Shown: positions 26,676 to 33,994 of the stretch, in pieces
Layout: every line of letters starts with the position of its first letter
How positions within the stretch are numbered: the stretch's first letter is position 1
From: an uncultured Saprospiraceae bacterium
GTDB lineage: Bacteria > Bacteroidota > Bacteroidia > Chitinophagales > Saprospiraceae
Assembly (NCBI GenBank): GCA_937921555.1
Contig: CAKZUV010000080.1
Span: 1-47,368 of the forward strand
DNA: 47,368 nucleotides
Reading direction: 5' to 3'
Made by a program: the position numbers and the translations under genes
Notes under the pieces: generated by a model
Databases searched by the model: none
What the model was told of the DNA's origin: nothing
The model's input: only the letters and a program-made list of their open reading frames with translations

Positions 26676-26713
26676 TTAAAAGCCCATGTCACACGTGTGA
26701 CATGGGCTTTTAA
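26676..26713. terminator. 38-bp perfect palindrome, terminator of the convergent hydrolase gene
   Basis: All 19 bases on each side pair. The lower stem is TTAAAAGCCCA with TGGGCTTTTAA; the apex is again TGTCACACGTGTGACA. It lies 29 bases downstream of the leftward hydrolase gene. The lower stem differs from that of the thrC terminator while the apex is identical. The 134 bases between the two palindromes hold nothing I recognise. Confidence 0.9.
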
Positions 26714-26742
26714 TATAGACCGTTCTTTGGAAGTACCTAGAA

Positions 26743-27519
26743 TTAAGCTACTTTATGATGTGCGAGTTCATTTAAAAATATAGCCAGAATTTTATTGAAA
26801 TCATCAGGCTTTTCCATCATCGGTGCATGGCCACAATTTTTCACAAAAAACAATTGTGAATTCTCAATGTGTTCATGAAATTTTTCTGCCACAAAAGGAG
26901 GTGTTACCGTATCTTCACTTCCCCAAACCAAAAGCGTTGGAGCAGAAATTAAATGCAGCTTATCGCTCAAATTATGACGAACGGCAGATTTTGCAGTCGC
27001 AATCACCCGGATCGCTTTGTTCCGGTCATTGACAATATCATAAACTTCATCTACCAGTTCTTTGCTGGCAATCTCAGGATCGTAAAATATGTCCCGCGTT
27101 TTGTTTTTGATAAATTCGTAGTCTCCCCTCTTAGGGAAAGTTGATCCCAATGAATTTTCGAACAATCCGGAACTCCCGGTCAGAATAATAGAATTTATTT
27201 TTTCGGGTTTCGCAATGCTGTATAATAAAGCGATGTGCCCTCCGAGGGAATTGCCCAGAATATTGACCCGGTCCATTTTTTTATATTCTACAAAATCGGA
27301 GACATGATCCACCAGAACAGAGACGGAAACTTTATGAATCGGAGAATCAAGAATAGGAAGTATTGGAACGACCACATTAAATGATTTTGAGAAATGGTCG
27401 ACGATAGAAGAGAAATTGCTCAGCGCTCCAAATAATCCGTGAAGGAGCAATAAAACTTCTCCGCCGGGATTTGATTCAAGGTACCTGAATTCACCTTCTT
27501 CTTTAATTGTTAAATCCAT
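26743..27519 (-). CDS. Alpha/beta-hydrolase
   Basis: A 258-residue alpha/beta-hydrolase fold protein. The oxyanion segment is LLLLHGLFGALSNF. The nucleophile is Ser91 in LGNSLGGHIALLY. The acid is probably Asp203 in LVWGSEDTVTPP, and the base is His231 in KNCGHAPMMEKP. No signal peptide is present, so it is cytoplasmic. The fold resembles meta-cleavage-product hydrolases and other small esterases, but the substrate is not deducible. It is convergent with thrC, and upstream lies the candidate replication origin. Confidence 0.85.
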   Translation of the reverse strand: MDLTIKEEGEFRYLESNPGGEVLLLLHGLFGALSNFSSIVDHFSKSFNVVVPILPILDSPIHKVSVSVLVDHVSDFVEYKKMDRVNILGNSLGGHIALLYSIAKPEKINSIILTGSSGLFENSLGSTFPKRGDYEFIKNKTRDIFYDPEIASKELVDEVYDIVNDRNKAIRVIATAKSAVRHNLSDKLHLISAPTLLVWGSEDTVTPPFVAEKFHEHIENSQLFFVKNCGHAPMMEKPDDFNKILAIFLNELAHHKVA

Positions 27520-27599
27520 TGAATTTGATAGATGTTTGATCTGACAATAAATATAGAATATTTATCTCAGTAGGATACGACTATTTAAATATTATGTTA

Positions 27600-27962
27600 T
27601 AAAATTTCTGATTTTACTAACTTTTCCACGACTTATAAACATTTGTTAATTCAGAGGCTGTATTCTTGAAAAAGGGGAAATATTTTGGATAAAAAATCAG
27701 AGATTTCAACAAATAGCATGAGTTTATCCACATTATGTGCTTAAAGTAGCTAAAAAGAACAAAATTTAATCATTTTTTCACCTTTTCCACAAAGTTATCC
27801 ACAGTTTATTAAAAAAGAGGATAATTTTTCATTGAAAAGCTAAATATAAGCTAAACTATTGATAATCAAACACTTACAAATAAAAACATATATGTAAATA
27901 GCATAAAAACAACGCTTTAAAAGATTATTTTTAGTTATTCACAACTTATCAACATTATTTTG
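27600..27962. other. Candidate chromosomal replication origin (oriC)
   Basis: Part of a 443-base gene-free, very AT-rich gap with a cluster of DnaA-box-like 9-mers, all on the plus strand. There are two perfect TTATCCACA (27724-27732 and 27795-27803), TTTTCCACA at 27783-27791, TTATTCACA at 27935-27943, TTATCAACA at 27946-27954 and TTTTCCACG at 27622-27630. Long A/T stretches between them could serve as the unwinding element. Flanking genes are not dnaA or dnaN, but Bacteroidota origins are often away from dnaA. Against it: gene direction does not clearly switch here. Confidence 0.65.
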
Positions 27963-29069
27963 TTAAACTTGTCTCATTCGGAACTGATAACAGATATAAA
28001 GCATATTTATCATTAGTAATAAGGCGACAACCTGATGCAGAGAGGCGTAAACAACGGGTACTTTTCCAAAGCAGTTAACGAGCGTCAGAATACCCAGAGA
28101 AACCTGAGTTATCAACAGGGTTATTAACAATTTGGTAGCTGTACTTATATTTTTAAAATCAGGTAGATTTCTTTTCAGTCTAAACACCAGTAAAATTATC
28201 AATCCAGTCAACAAATACGCAGTACTCCGGTGAAAAACCTGTACCCAGGCTTTGGGAGCCACTGCCTGCTCGTAATTGATCAAATTATCCATCCCAACCC
28301 CACTACTCGTCAATGCTCCTAAAAACCGTTCTCCTTCCACAAAAAAGGGAAAATAAGGATGAATCAGTCCCGCTCGCATACCTGCCATCAATCCCCCCAG
28401 CAAAATCTGAATGACCAGCACTCCGGTCGTCATCCATGCGAATCGTTTCAATCCCGCCCGGTCAGCTGCAAAACCATCCGTCTGATGAGTCCGCAGCCAG
28501 GTCCAGAACAAATATCCGAATAATACCGTTGCAATTCCTAAATGGGTCATCAATTTATAGGCACTTACCCAAGTCCGGTTATCTTCGTTCAGTCCACTGG
28601 CCACCATGATCCATCCGAACGTCGCAGCAGCGGACGCCAGCAGAATCACCACACCAAGCCGTTTCAGCAACCAACCGGGTATCCATTTTTTATACAAAAA
28701 ATAAAAAAACGGAATAATAAAAACAAATCCCATCAGACGCGCCCAGAGCCGGTGAAAATATTCCCAGAAGAAAATAACTTTAAATTCAGACATCGTCATA
28801 TCTCCATGCAACGACTCGTATTGGCGACGGGCACTGATTTTATATTTTTCAAAAGCGACATCCCACTCCCCCGGATTCATTGGAGGCAGCGTTCCCTGGA
28901 TGACCGCCCATTCTGTGATCGACAATCCCGAATCAGTCAGCCGTGTGACACCTCCGATAAAAACCTGAAAGAAAACCATCACCAGTCCAATCACCAGCCA
29001 CCAACGTACCAGCCGGTGAACTTGTCTGGTAGCTCTTCGTTCTGAAATCAGCACATCTTCCATATTCAA
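27963..29069 (-). CDS. ctaA: Heme A synthase (COX15/CtaA family)
   Basis: A 368-residue membrane enzyme with about eight transmembrane helices that oxidises heme O to heme A for cytochrome oxidase. GGVTRLTDSGLSITEW (residues 39-54) is the family signature. Heme-ligand histidines appear in EYFHRLWARLMGF (His106), QVFHRSTAYLL and SLHQVVALLLM. The layout matches the COX15-type subgroup common in alphaproteobacteria, mitochondria and Bacteroidota. There is a second ATG at residue 3. No other cytochrome-oxidase assembly genes lie nearby. The gene ends at the edge of the candidate oriC. Confidence 0.93.
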   Translation of the reverse strand: MNMEDVLISERRATRQVHRLVRWWLVIGLVMVFFQVFIGGVTRLTDSGLSITEWAVIQGTLPPMNPGEWDVAFEKYKISARRQYESLHGDMTMSEFKVIFFWEYFHRLWARLMGFVFIIPFFYFLYKKWIPGWLLKRLGVVILLASAAATFGWIMVASGLNEDNRTWVSAYKLMTHLGIATVLFGYLFWTWLRTHQTDGFAADRAGLKRFAWMTTGVLVIQILLGGLMAGMRAGLIHPYFPFFVEGERFLGALTSSGVGMDNLINYEQAVAPKAWVQVFHRSTAYLLTGLIILLVFRLKRNLPDFKNISTATKLLITLLITQVSLGILTLVNCFGKVPVVYASLHQVVALLLMINMLYICYQFRMRQV

Positions 29070-29169
29070 TAATTTTTTGATTTCTAATTTTTTGCAAAAA
29101 TAATCCGAAATTCAGTTCCTAAGATTTTTCTTTCCCTGATTGTTGTTAATTATAATTATTATAAATTTT

Positions 29170-29427
29170 TTAAAAAATGCCCTCATCATCAGGGGTGTTA
29201 ACTTGTAGAGAAAAAAACATTATTTTTCTTTGATACTGAGTTATTAAAATTTCAGGTCGCCTTACTAACATTTGATAAACATCATAGTTGGCTTTAAACC
29301 AGTTATTTACAATTTTATGAACATCCTGTGGATACTTTTTAAACAGAATAAGTTTTTTATGCACCCGACCGGACAACTCCCATTCTGATGTCAGTAACTG
29401 ATGTTGAATTCCACAAAATTTGTTCAC
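29170..29427 (-). CDS. Small hypothetical protein, doubtful
   Basis: An open frame of 85 codons with a basic, aromatic-rich product (for example KYPQDVHKIVNNWFKANY). I do not recognise a family. It has no signal peptide or membrane helix. It sits in an AT-rich stretch between heme A synthase and the SRAP gene that also holds DnaA-box-like 9-mers, so it may be a chance frame in a non-coding region. Its composition is not absurd for a protein, so I list it with low confidence. Confidence 0.25.
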   Translation of the reverse strand: MNKFCGIQHQLLTSEWELSGRVHKKLILFKKYPQDVHKIVNNWFKANYDVYQMLVRRPEILITQYQRKIMFFSLQVNTPDDEGIF

Positions 29428-29509
29428 TCGTTGAATAATTCATATATTTTTAAAAATTATTGTTGGCGAATGTTGATAACCTGGGTAGTTTTTAACCGAA
29501 TATTCCACA
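29328..29509. other. Second, weaker cluster of DnaA-box-like sites
   Basis: TGTGGATAC at 29328-29336 (reverse of GTATCCACA), TGTTGATAA at 29471-29479 (reverse of TTATCAACA) and TATTCCACA at 29501-29509. The surrounding sequence (29130-29170 and 29430-29460) is strongly AT-rich. Together with 27600-27962 it would bracket the heme A synthase gene, as in bipartite origins. The sites are not perfect and could be chance in AT-rich DNA. Confidence 0.3.
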
Positions 29510-29615
29510 AAGAGTGTTAACTTCGGTTTTTGTAAAGTCCTGATTTAATTGGACTTATATAATGGTTTTAATACCCTTGTTTAGAACTTTTCATCATTAA
29601 TCTAATATTTGAACT

Positions 29616-30275
29616 ATGTGTAGTCGCTTTTCCTTTGTCGCTACCCAGGAAGAAATCGAAAACAGGTTTGGCGTAACCTTACAAAATCAACTACGGACCA
29701 GTTACAATATCGGTCCGACGCAGCACGCGTACATCATTTCCAATGATCAGCAAAATAAATTACAATACCTAACCTGGGGGTTGATTCCCAGCTGGTCAGA
29801 AACAGGACGCAATACCGGACGACTCATCAACGCACGCAAGGAAAATATCGGCGGTCAGACTTCGTTTAGAATTCCTATCAGAAAAAAGCGTTGTTTGGTA
29901 CTGGCAGATTCATTTTACGAATGGCGGCAGGACGGGATAAATACAATTCCGTACCGGGTAAAATTAAAATCAGGTGAATTAATGGTCATGGCCGGAATCT
30001 GGGACGAATGGAACGGCGGGCAGTACGGCCTTAAAAGTTTTTCGATCATTACCACGGATGCTAATCAGGAGATGAAAGAAATTTCTTCCCGAATGCCCGT
30101 ACTGCTGCTGACCGGGGAGGTGCAAAAAAAATGGTTGTCAGAAATGGATATTACCCAAACGGTGGATATGCTCCAAACTCCGCCCAGTGATACCTTATAT
30201 ATGTATCGGGTTTCTAAAAAAATTAATGACCTGAATTTTAATAATGTGCTGCTGCACAAAAATCTAGTTTCGTGA
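29616..30275 (+). CDS. SRAP-family protein (YedK/HMCES), with His replaced in the active site
   Basis: A 219-residue SOS-response-associated peptidase-domain protein. These proteins cross-link through Cys2 to abasic sites in single-stranded DNA and shield them. MCSRFSF gives Cys2 after Met removal. NIGPTQ, LINARKENI and SFYEWRQDG (Glu102) are the conserved blocks. The usual His before RMP (His160 in E. coli YedK) is absent: the segment reads KEISSRMPVLL, with Ser157 in its place. It is the first gene of a three-gene operon, with a four-base overlap with dtd. Confidence 0.9.
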   Translation: MCSRFSFVATQEEIENRFGVTLQNQLRTSYNIGPTQHAYIISNDQQNKLQYLTWGLIPSWSETGRNTGRLINARKENIGGQTSFRIPIRKKRCLVLADSFYEWRQDGINTIPYRVKLKSGELMVMAGIWDEWNGGQYGLKSFSIITTDANQEMKEISSRMPVLLLTGEVQKKWLSEMDITQTVDMLQTPPSDTLYMYRVSKKINDLNFNNVLLHKNLVS

Positions 30276-30724
30276 GAGTTGTTATTCAGCGTGTCAGTGA
30301 GGCGTCCGTTACCATTGACCAAAAAATTAAATCCAGTATCGGTACGGGGTTACTCATCTTGCTGGGAGTCGAACCCGATGACCGGGAAGAGGATATTTTG
30401 TGGCTGGTAAAAAAAATAGCGAACCTGCGAATTTTTCCGGATGAAAATGAAGTTATGAACAAATCAATTGTGGATAAAGCACTTGAAATGTTAGTAATTA
30501 GTCAATTCACGCTATTTGCGAGTACCAAAAAAGGAAACCGTCCGTCGTATATTCGGGCAGCCCGCCCGGAGATCGCCATTCCACTTTATGAGTCTTTTGT
30601 AAAAGAGCTACAACGGGCCAGTCAGCTGACCGTAAAAACCGGAACCTTCGGTGCGGATATGAAGGTCGCATTAATCAACGACGGACCCGTAACGATTTGT
30701 ATGGATTCTAAAAACAAAGAATAA
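30272..30724 (+). CDS. dtd: D-aminoacyl-tRNA deacylase
   Basis: A 150-residue enzyme that hydrolyses D-amino acids, and glycine from tRNA-Ala, from mischarged tRNAs. The start is GTG inside the stop of the preceding gene (GTGA), giving MRVVIQRVSEASVTID, the usual N-terminus. The catalytic blocks SQFTLFA and NDGPVTI (the Gly-Pro motif) are intact. Length is normal. It is followed with no gap by the MazG-like gene. Confidence 0.95.
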   Translation: MRVVIQRVSEASVTIDQKIKSSIGTGLLILLGVEPDDREEDILWLVKKIANLRIFPDENEVMNKSIVDKALEMLVISQFTLFASTKKGNRPSYIRAARPEIAIPLYESFVKELQRASQLTVKTGTFGADMKVALINDGPVTICMDSKNKE

Positions 30725-31072
30725 ATGAAAATTGCGGAAGCACAAAAAATAGTAGACGAATGGATAAATTCGGTGGGCATAAGATATTATAATGAACTAA
30801 CGAATACCGCTATTCTGACAGAAGAAGTTGGCGAAGTGGCACGTCTGATGGCCCGGATGTACGGAGAACAATCTTTTAAAACGAAAGAGGCCGAGGCAAC
30901 TGCTCCCCAGGATTTGGCGGATGAAATGGCCGACGTATTATTTGTACTGATTTGTCTGGCCAACCAAACGGGAATTGACCTGTCCGAAGCACTTATCAAA
31001 AATCTGGAGAAAAAAACAAAAAGAGACCGGGATCGACACGCTAATAATGAGAAGCTCCGAAACGAAGATTAG
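30725..31072 (+). CDS. MazG-like nucleotide pyrophosphohydrolase
   Basis: A 115-residue all-alpha NTP pyrophosphatase. The metal-binding pattern is EEVGEVARLMARMYG (Glu-Glu-x-x-Glu) with DLADEMADVLFVLICLAN. Such enzymes hydrolyse nucleoside triphosphates, often non-canonical or damaged ones, to monophosphates. The ATG follows the dtd stop immediately, so the two are surely cotranscribed. The context suggests damage-limiting housekeeping. Confidence 0.9.
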   Translation: MKIAEAQKIVDEWINSVGIRYYNELTNTAILTEEVGEVARLMARMYGEQSFKTKEAEATAPQDLADEMADVLFVLICLANQTGIDLSEALIKNLEKKTKRDRDRHANNEKLRNED

Positions 31073-31085
31073 AATAAGAAGCATT

Positions 31086-31892
31086 TCAACCATCGTCATC
31101 CTTTTTCATTTCCTTAATAATTTCGTCGGTGATCTCATTTGGTTCGTTGGAATCAATCACCTCCGCCTCCTCAATTTCGACCGCGGTACTGACAGTCGAT
31201 ACCTCATTAATGGACTGATCGCGAAACGGAGAATTGGCCTGATGCAGACGAACCAGCCGGATCGCAAAATACAAACTGATACACAAGGTCAACGTCGCAA
31301 AAACCATCAACCAATCGTAATATTCCTGTAAAATAAAAAAGTCATAAAGGCCGTGTACCAGGGCTGCTAATACCACACCCGTTAAAATCAACTTGATTTT
31401 ATTCGCTTTGGAAAATTTTGCCAACCCGACATAATATCCCATAAAAACGCCGAAAACCGCGTGCGCCGGTACGGCGGTAAAGGCACGAAGTACCGTCGTT
31501 TCTAAACCGAAACGATCCGCATAAATAATATTTTCCAGCGTCGCAAAACCCATCGAGATCATCACCGAATAGACAATTCCGTCGAGAGGTTCATTAAAGG
31601 CTCGCCGAGGATAAGCATACCCTATCAGCACCATAAACTTTGCGAGCTCTTCGGTCAGACCCACCACAACGAAGGAAAGTAAAATCAATTTTCCCAGGTG
31701 TCCGGGTTGATTCAATCCAAACGATTCACCAAAAGCCTCAATCTGCATCGCCGGAAAAGTAACCAGCATTCCGAGAATAAAGCAAATAATCAGTTGCCAG
31801 TGAGATTCTTTATCGTACCGGTCAATCCGATAAATAACAAAGCAAATGATTAAAGCGGGAGCTACTGCCAACGCCACTAAAAATGGATTCAT
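31086..31892 (-). CDS. PrsW-family intramembrane metalloprotease
   Basis: A 268-residue polytopic membrane protein with seven to eight helices. The PrsW signature is present: EELAKF (Glu81, Glu82), MGFATLENIIY (Glu120), PAHAVFGVFMGY (His144) and VHGLYDFFI (His180). PrsW in Bacillus performs site-1 cleavage of the anti-sigma factor RsiW. The substrate here is unknown, since no sigma/anti-sigma pair is nearby. The C-terminal ~45 residues are acidic and probably cytoplasmic. It is convergent with the MazG-like gene, 13 bases apart. Confidence 0.88.
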   Translation of the reverse strand: MNPFLVALAVAPALIICFVIYRIDRYDKESHWQLIICFILGMLVTFPAMQIEAFGESFGLNQPGHLGKLILLSFVVVGLTEELAKFMVLIGYAYPRRAFNEPLDGIVYSVMISMGFATLENIIYADRFGLETTVLRAFTAVPAHAVFGVFMGYYVGLAKFSKANKIKLILTGVVLAALVHGLYDFFILQEYYDWLMVFATLTLCISLYFAIRLVRLHQANSPFRDQSINEVSTVSTAVEIEEAEVIDSNEPNEITDEIIKEMKKDDDG

Positions 31893-31971
31893 AAGTTAAA
31901 GATAGGATACGTAAGTAAAAAGGTCAAGTTCTGAATGAATACTACCGGACAGTACTTACAGGCAGTAAAAA

Positions 31972-32775
31972 TTAATGTGCAGTATTTTCCTGACAATAGC
32001 TGATAAATTCTTGTACCATTTCAGCTGTTTTTTTGGGTTGTTCAAACATTCCCATGTGACCGGTATCCGGTAAAATATGCACCAGAGACCTGGCCGGCAA
32101 AGTTGTTTGTTCCAATGCGCGCACTTCATCCACGGTTTTATCTTTTTTACCAATAATAAAATGTACCGGACATGCTACCTCCGCCAGAACTTTGCTACGG
32201 TCCGGTCGGTCCCGCATCGCCTGCTGTGCGTAGATCAGACCTTCTATTGGAAATTTGCTGGCACGATATATAAGGTTATTGACCAAGAAATTATTAAACC
32301 GGGTAAATCCCGCGGGGAATAATTTGGGGATCAGTTGCTTGGCATAATGAGCCGCACCGTTGCGGTTTAAAAAATCAATGCTTTTATTACGGGAAGATTG
32401 CTGCAATTCAGTATCCGCGTAAGGATGGGTATGAAATAATCCCAGGCCGGTAAGCATTTCCGGATATTTTTCGGCGAAGGCCAAACTGATGTATCCTCCC
32501 ATACTATGACCGATCAGAATAATTTCCTTTACCTCAATTTTTTCTAAAACAGCCATCACTACCCCGGCCATTTCTGCTATTGAAATATCAGGAAGGACTT
32601 CCGACTCCCCGAATCCGGGCAGATCAATGGTAATATATTGGGCCGAAGACAACAAAGGAATAAAATGATCCCACATCTGCCGGTCTTCGCAGAAACCATG
32701 TAATAAGACTACCGGTTGTCCGGAACCGGAAACCTGATAGGCTATTTTTTTATTTTGATAAATGATCGAAGACAT
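31972..32775 (-). CDS. Alpha/beta-hydrolase
   Basis: A 267-residue alpha/beta-hydrolase. The oxyanion segment is VVLLHGFCEDRQMW, the nucleophile Ser91 in IGHSMGGYISLAF, the acid Asp212 in IIGKKDKTVDEV and the base His240 in LPDTGHMGMFEQP. It has no signal peptide. The sequence is of the general esterase/haloperoxidase type and the substrate cannot be named. The next gene upstream, the DUF3524 glycosyltransferase, ends 9 bases before its start, so the two are probably cotranscribed. Confidence 0.85.
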   Translation of the reverse strand: MSSIIYQNKKIAYQVSGSGQPVVLLHGFCEDRQMWDHFIPLLSSAQYITIDLPGFGESEVLPDISIAEMAGVVMAVLEKIEVKEIILIGHSMGGYISLAFAEKYPEMLTGLGLFHTHPYADTELQQSSRNKSIDFLNRNGAAHYAKQLIPKLFPAGFTRFNNFLVNNLIYRASKFPIEGLIYAQQAMRDRPDRSKVLAEVACPVHFIIGKKDKTVDEVRALEQTTLPARSLVHILPDTGHMGMFEQPKKTAEMVQEFISYCQENTAH

Positions 32776-32784
32776 ATATTGTTA

Positions 32785-33900
32785 CTAATAGCCAGACACT
32801 ATATTTGAGAAAAAATCGTCGTAAGCGGGGGCAAAGATACGCCAATCATAGTGATGAACGTAATTTTTTGTATCAAAAACAGTTGGAGCGACTTTAAAAT
32901 CAAGCAATGCGCTTTTTAGTTTAACATAAAGCTCCTGATCGGAACCATCATAAAAATGTCTCGGTTGATGTTCCGGTGGAATGTGTTCCGGGTAAGCAAG
33001 CCGGTCGGGTAAGATGGGAAAAGTGTTACAATAAATTGCTTCCACAATACTACCTCCAAAGAAATCCTGAATATTTGTCACGGGTAAAATATCGGCTTGC
33101 CAAAGCCATTTTGCGTACGCAGCAAAATCCGGCGTGTATCCAGTATGCAGAATTTCTTCTTTTAGAAAATTGCTTGCTTTCGCAAAAACCGGAGGAGACT
33201 GCTGGTATTTTTTTCCTAAAATCACCAGTTTAAAATCAACGTTTTCTCTTTTTAGTTGAAACAAAACCTCAAAAAAAGAAGTCGGATTTTTATCATATTC
33301 CCACCGGTGATTCCAGAGAATAACCGGAACCGGATTGGTGGTTTCAATCTTGTGGGCATCAAACTTTTTCAGGTCCATTCCCAGCGCTAAAACACTGGAT
33401 TTTTGCCGGATAATATCCACGGATTCCAGTTCCTGAAAATCCGGAAACTGCCGGAGAAATTCGGGTAAAGCCGCCAGAAAGTCATCGTGATGATAATTGG
33501 AGTTAAAACAAATATGGTCTGCTGCCAGCGCACTCGTATAATTCAAAAAACCAATCTGATTGTTGCGCTCCATTTTATGTTTTGCATCGGCGGGCGACCA
33601 CGGATAAGTGATCTGATTTTCATGAAAATAAATAGCCACCGGAATCCGGGCAGTTTGCTTTTTTGTGAGCGCCAGAAAAGTGGTCAAATCCAGCATATCA
33701 GTAGCCAGAATAAAATCAGGTTGAAATTTGAGTTGACCCATTTTCCGGGCCAGACTGACGGCACCTCCGTACATCCGCCACTTCCAGTGTCGGCCGGGAA
33801 GACTCAATATTTCCACCTCGTGTTGGCTGAATTGTTGATAACCCTGTGCCCAGGCAGCGTGACTTCCCACAAAAAATGGTTCAACCAATAATATTTTCAT
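32785..33900 (-). CDS. DUF3524 glycosyltransferase, tRNA-queuosine mannosyltransferase (QTMAN/GTDC1)-like
   Basis: I place the start at the ATG at 33900, giving MKILLVEPFFVGSHAAWAQG; an in-frame upstream start at 33954 would add 18 unlikely residues. The N-terminal domain with LPGRHWKWRMYGGAVSLA and FHENQITYPWSP is characteristic of the DUF3524 (GTDC1) family. The vertebrate members attach mannose to queuosine in tRNA-Asp. The C-terminal GT4-like half includes ILWNHRWEYDKNPTSFFEVL and FFGGSIVEAIYCNTFPILP (sugar-nucleotide binding). Bacterial members are usually uncharacterised, so the tRNA role is inferred from the animal enzyme. No queuosine genes are nearby. Confidence 0.8.
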   Translation of the reverse strand: MKILLVEPFFVGSHAAWAQGYQQFSQHEVEILSLPGRHWKWRMYGGAVSLARKMGQLKFQPDFILATDMLDLTTFLALTKKQTARIPVAIYFHENQITYPWSPADAKHKMERNNQIGFLNYTSALAADHICFNSNYHHDDFLAALPEFLRQFPDFQELESVDIIRQKSSVLALGMDLKKFDAHKIETTNPVPVILWNHRWEYDKNPTSFFEVLFQLKRENVDFKLVILGKKYQQSPPVFAKASNFLKEEILHTGYTPDFAAYAKWLWQADILPVTNIQDFFGGSIVEAIYCNTFPILPDRLAYPEHIPPEHQPRHFYDGSDQELYVKLKSALLDFKVAPTVFDTKNYVHHYDWRIFAPAYDDFFSNIVSGY

Positions 33901-33994
33901 GCTGTAAAAGTAAAAAAATGACCATAATTTTTTTCTACCTTTACCTGAGAACACCGTGTACTTAGAACGCGATACATCGAAGCACTACCATTTT

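Noticed and set aside
28930-28955. A further CGTGTGACAC word inside the heme A synthase gene
   Set aside because: It is only half of the 16-bp palindrome, and it encodes the conserved VTRLTDSG segment of the enzyme, so it is ordinary coding sequence.
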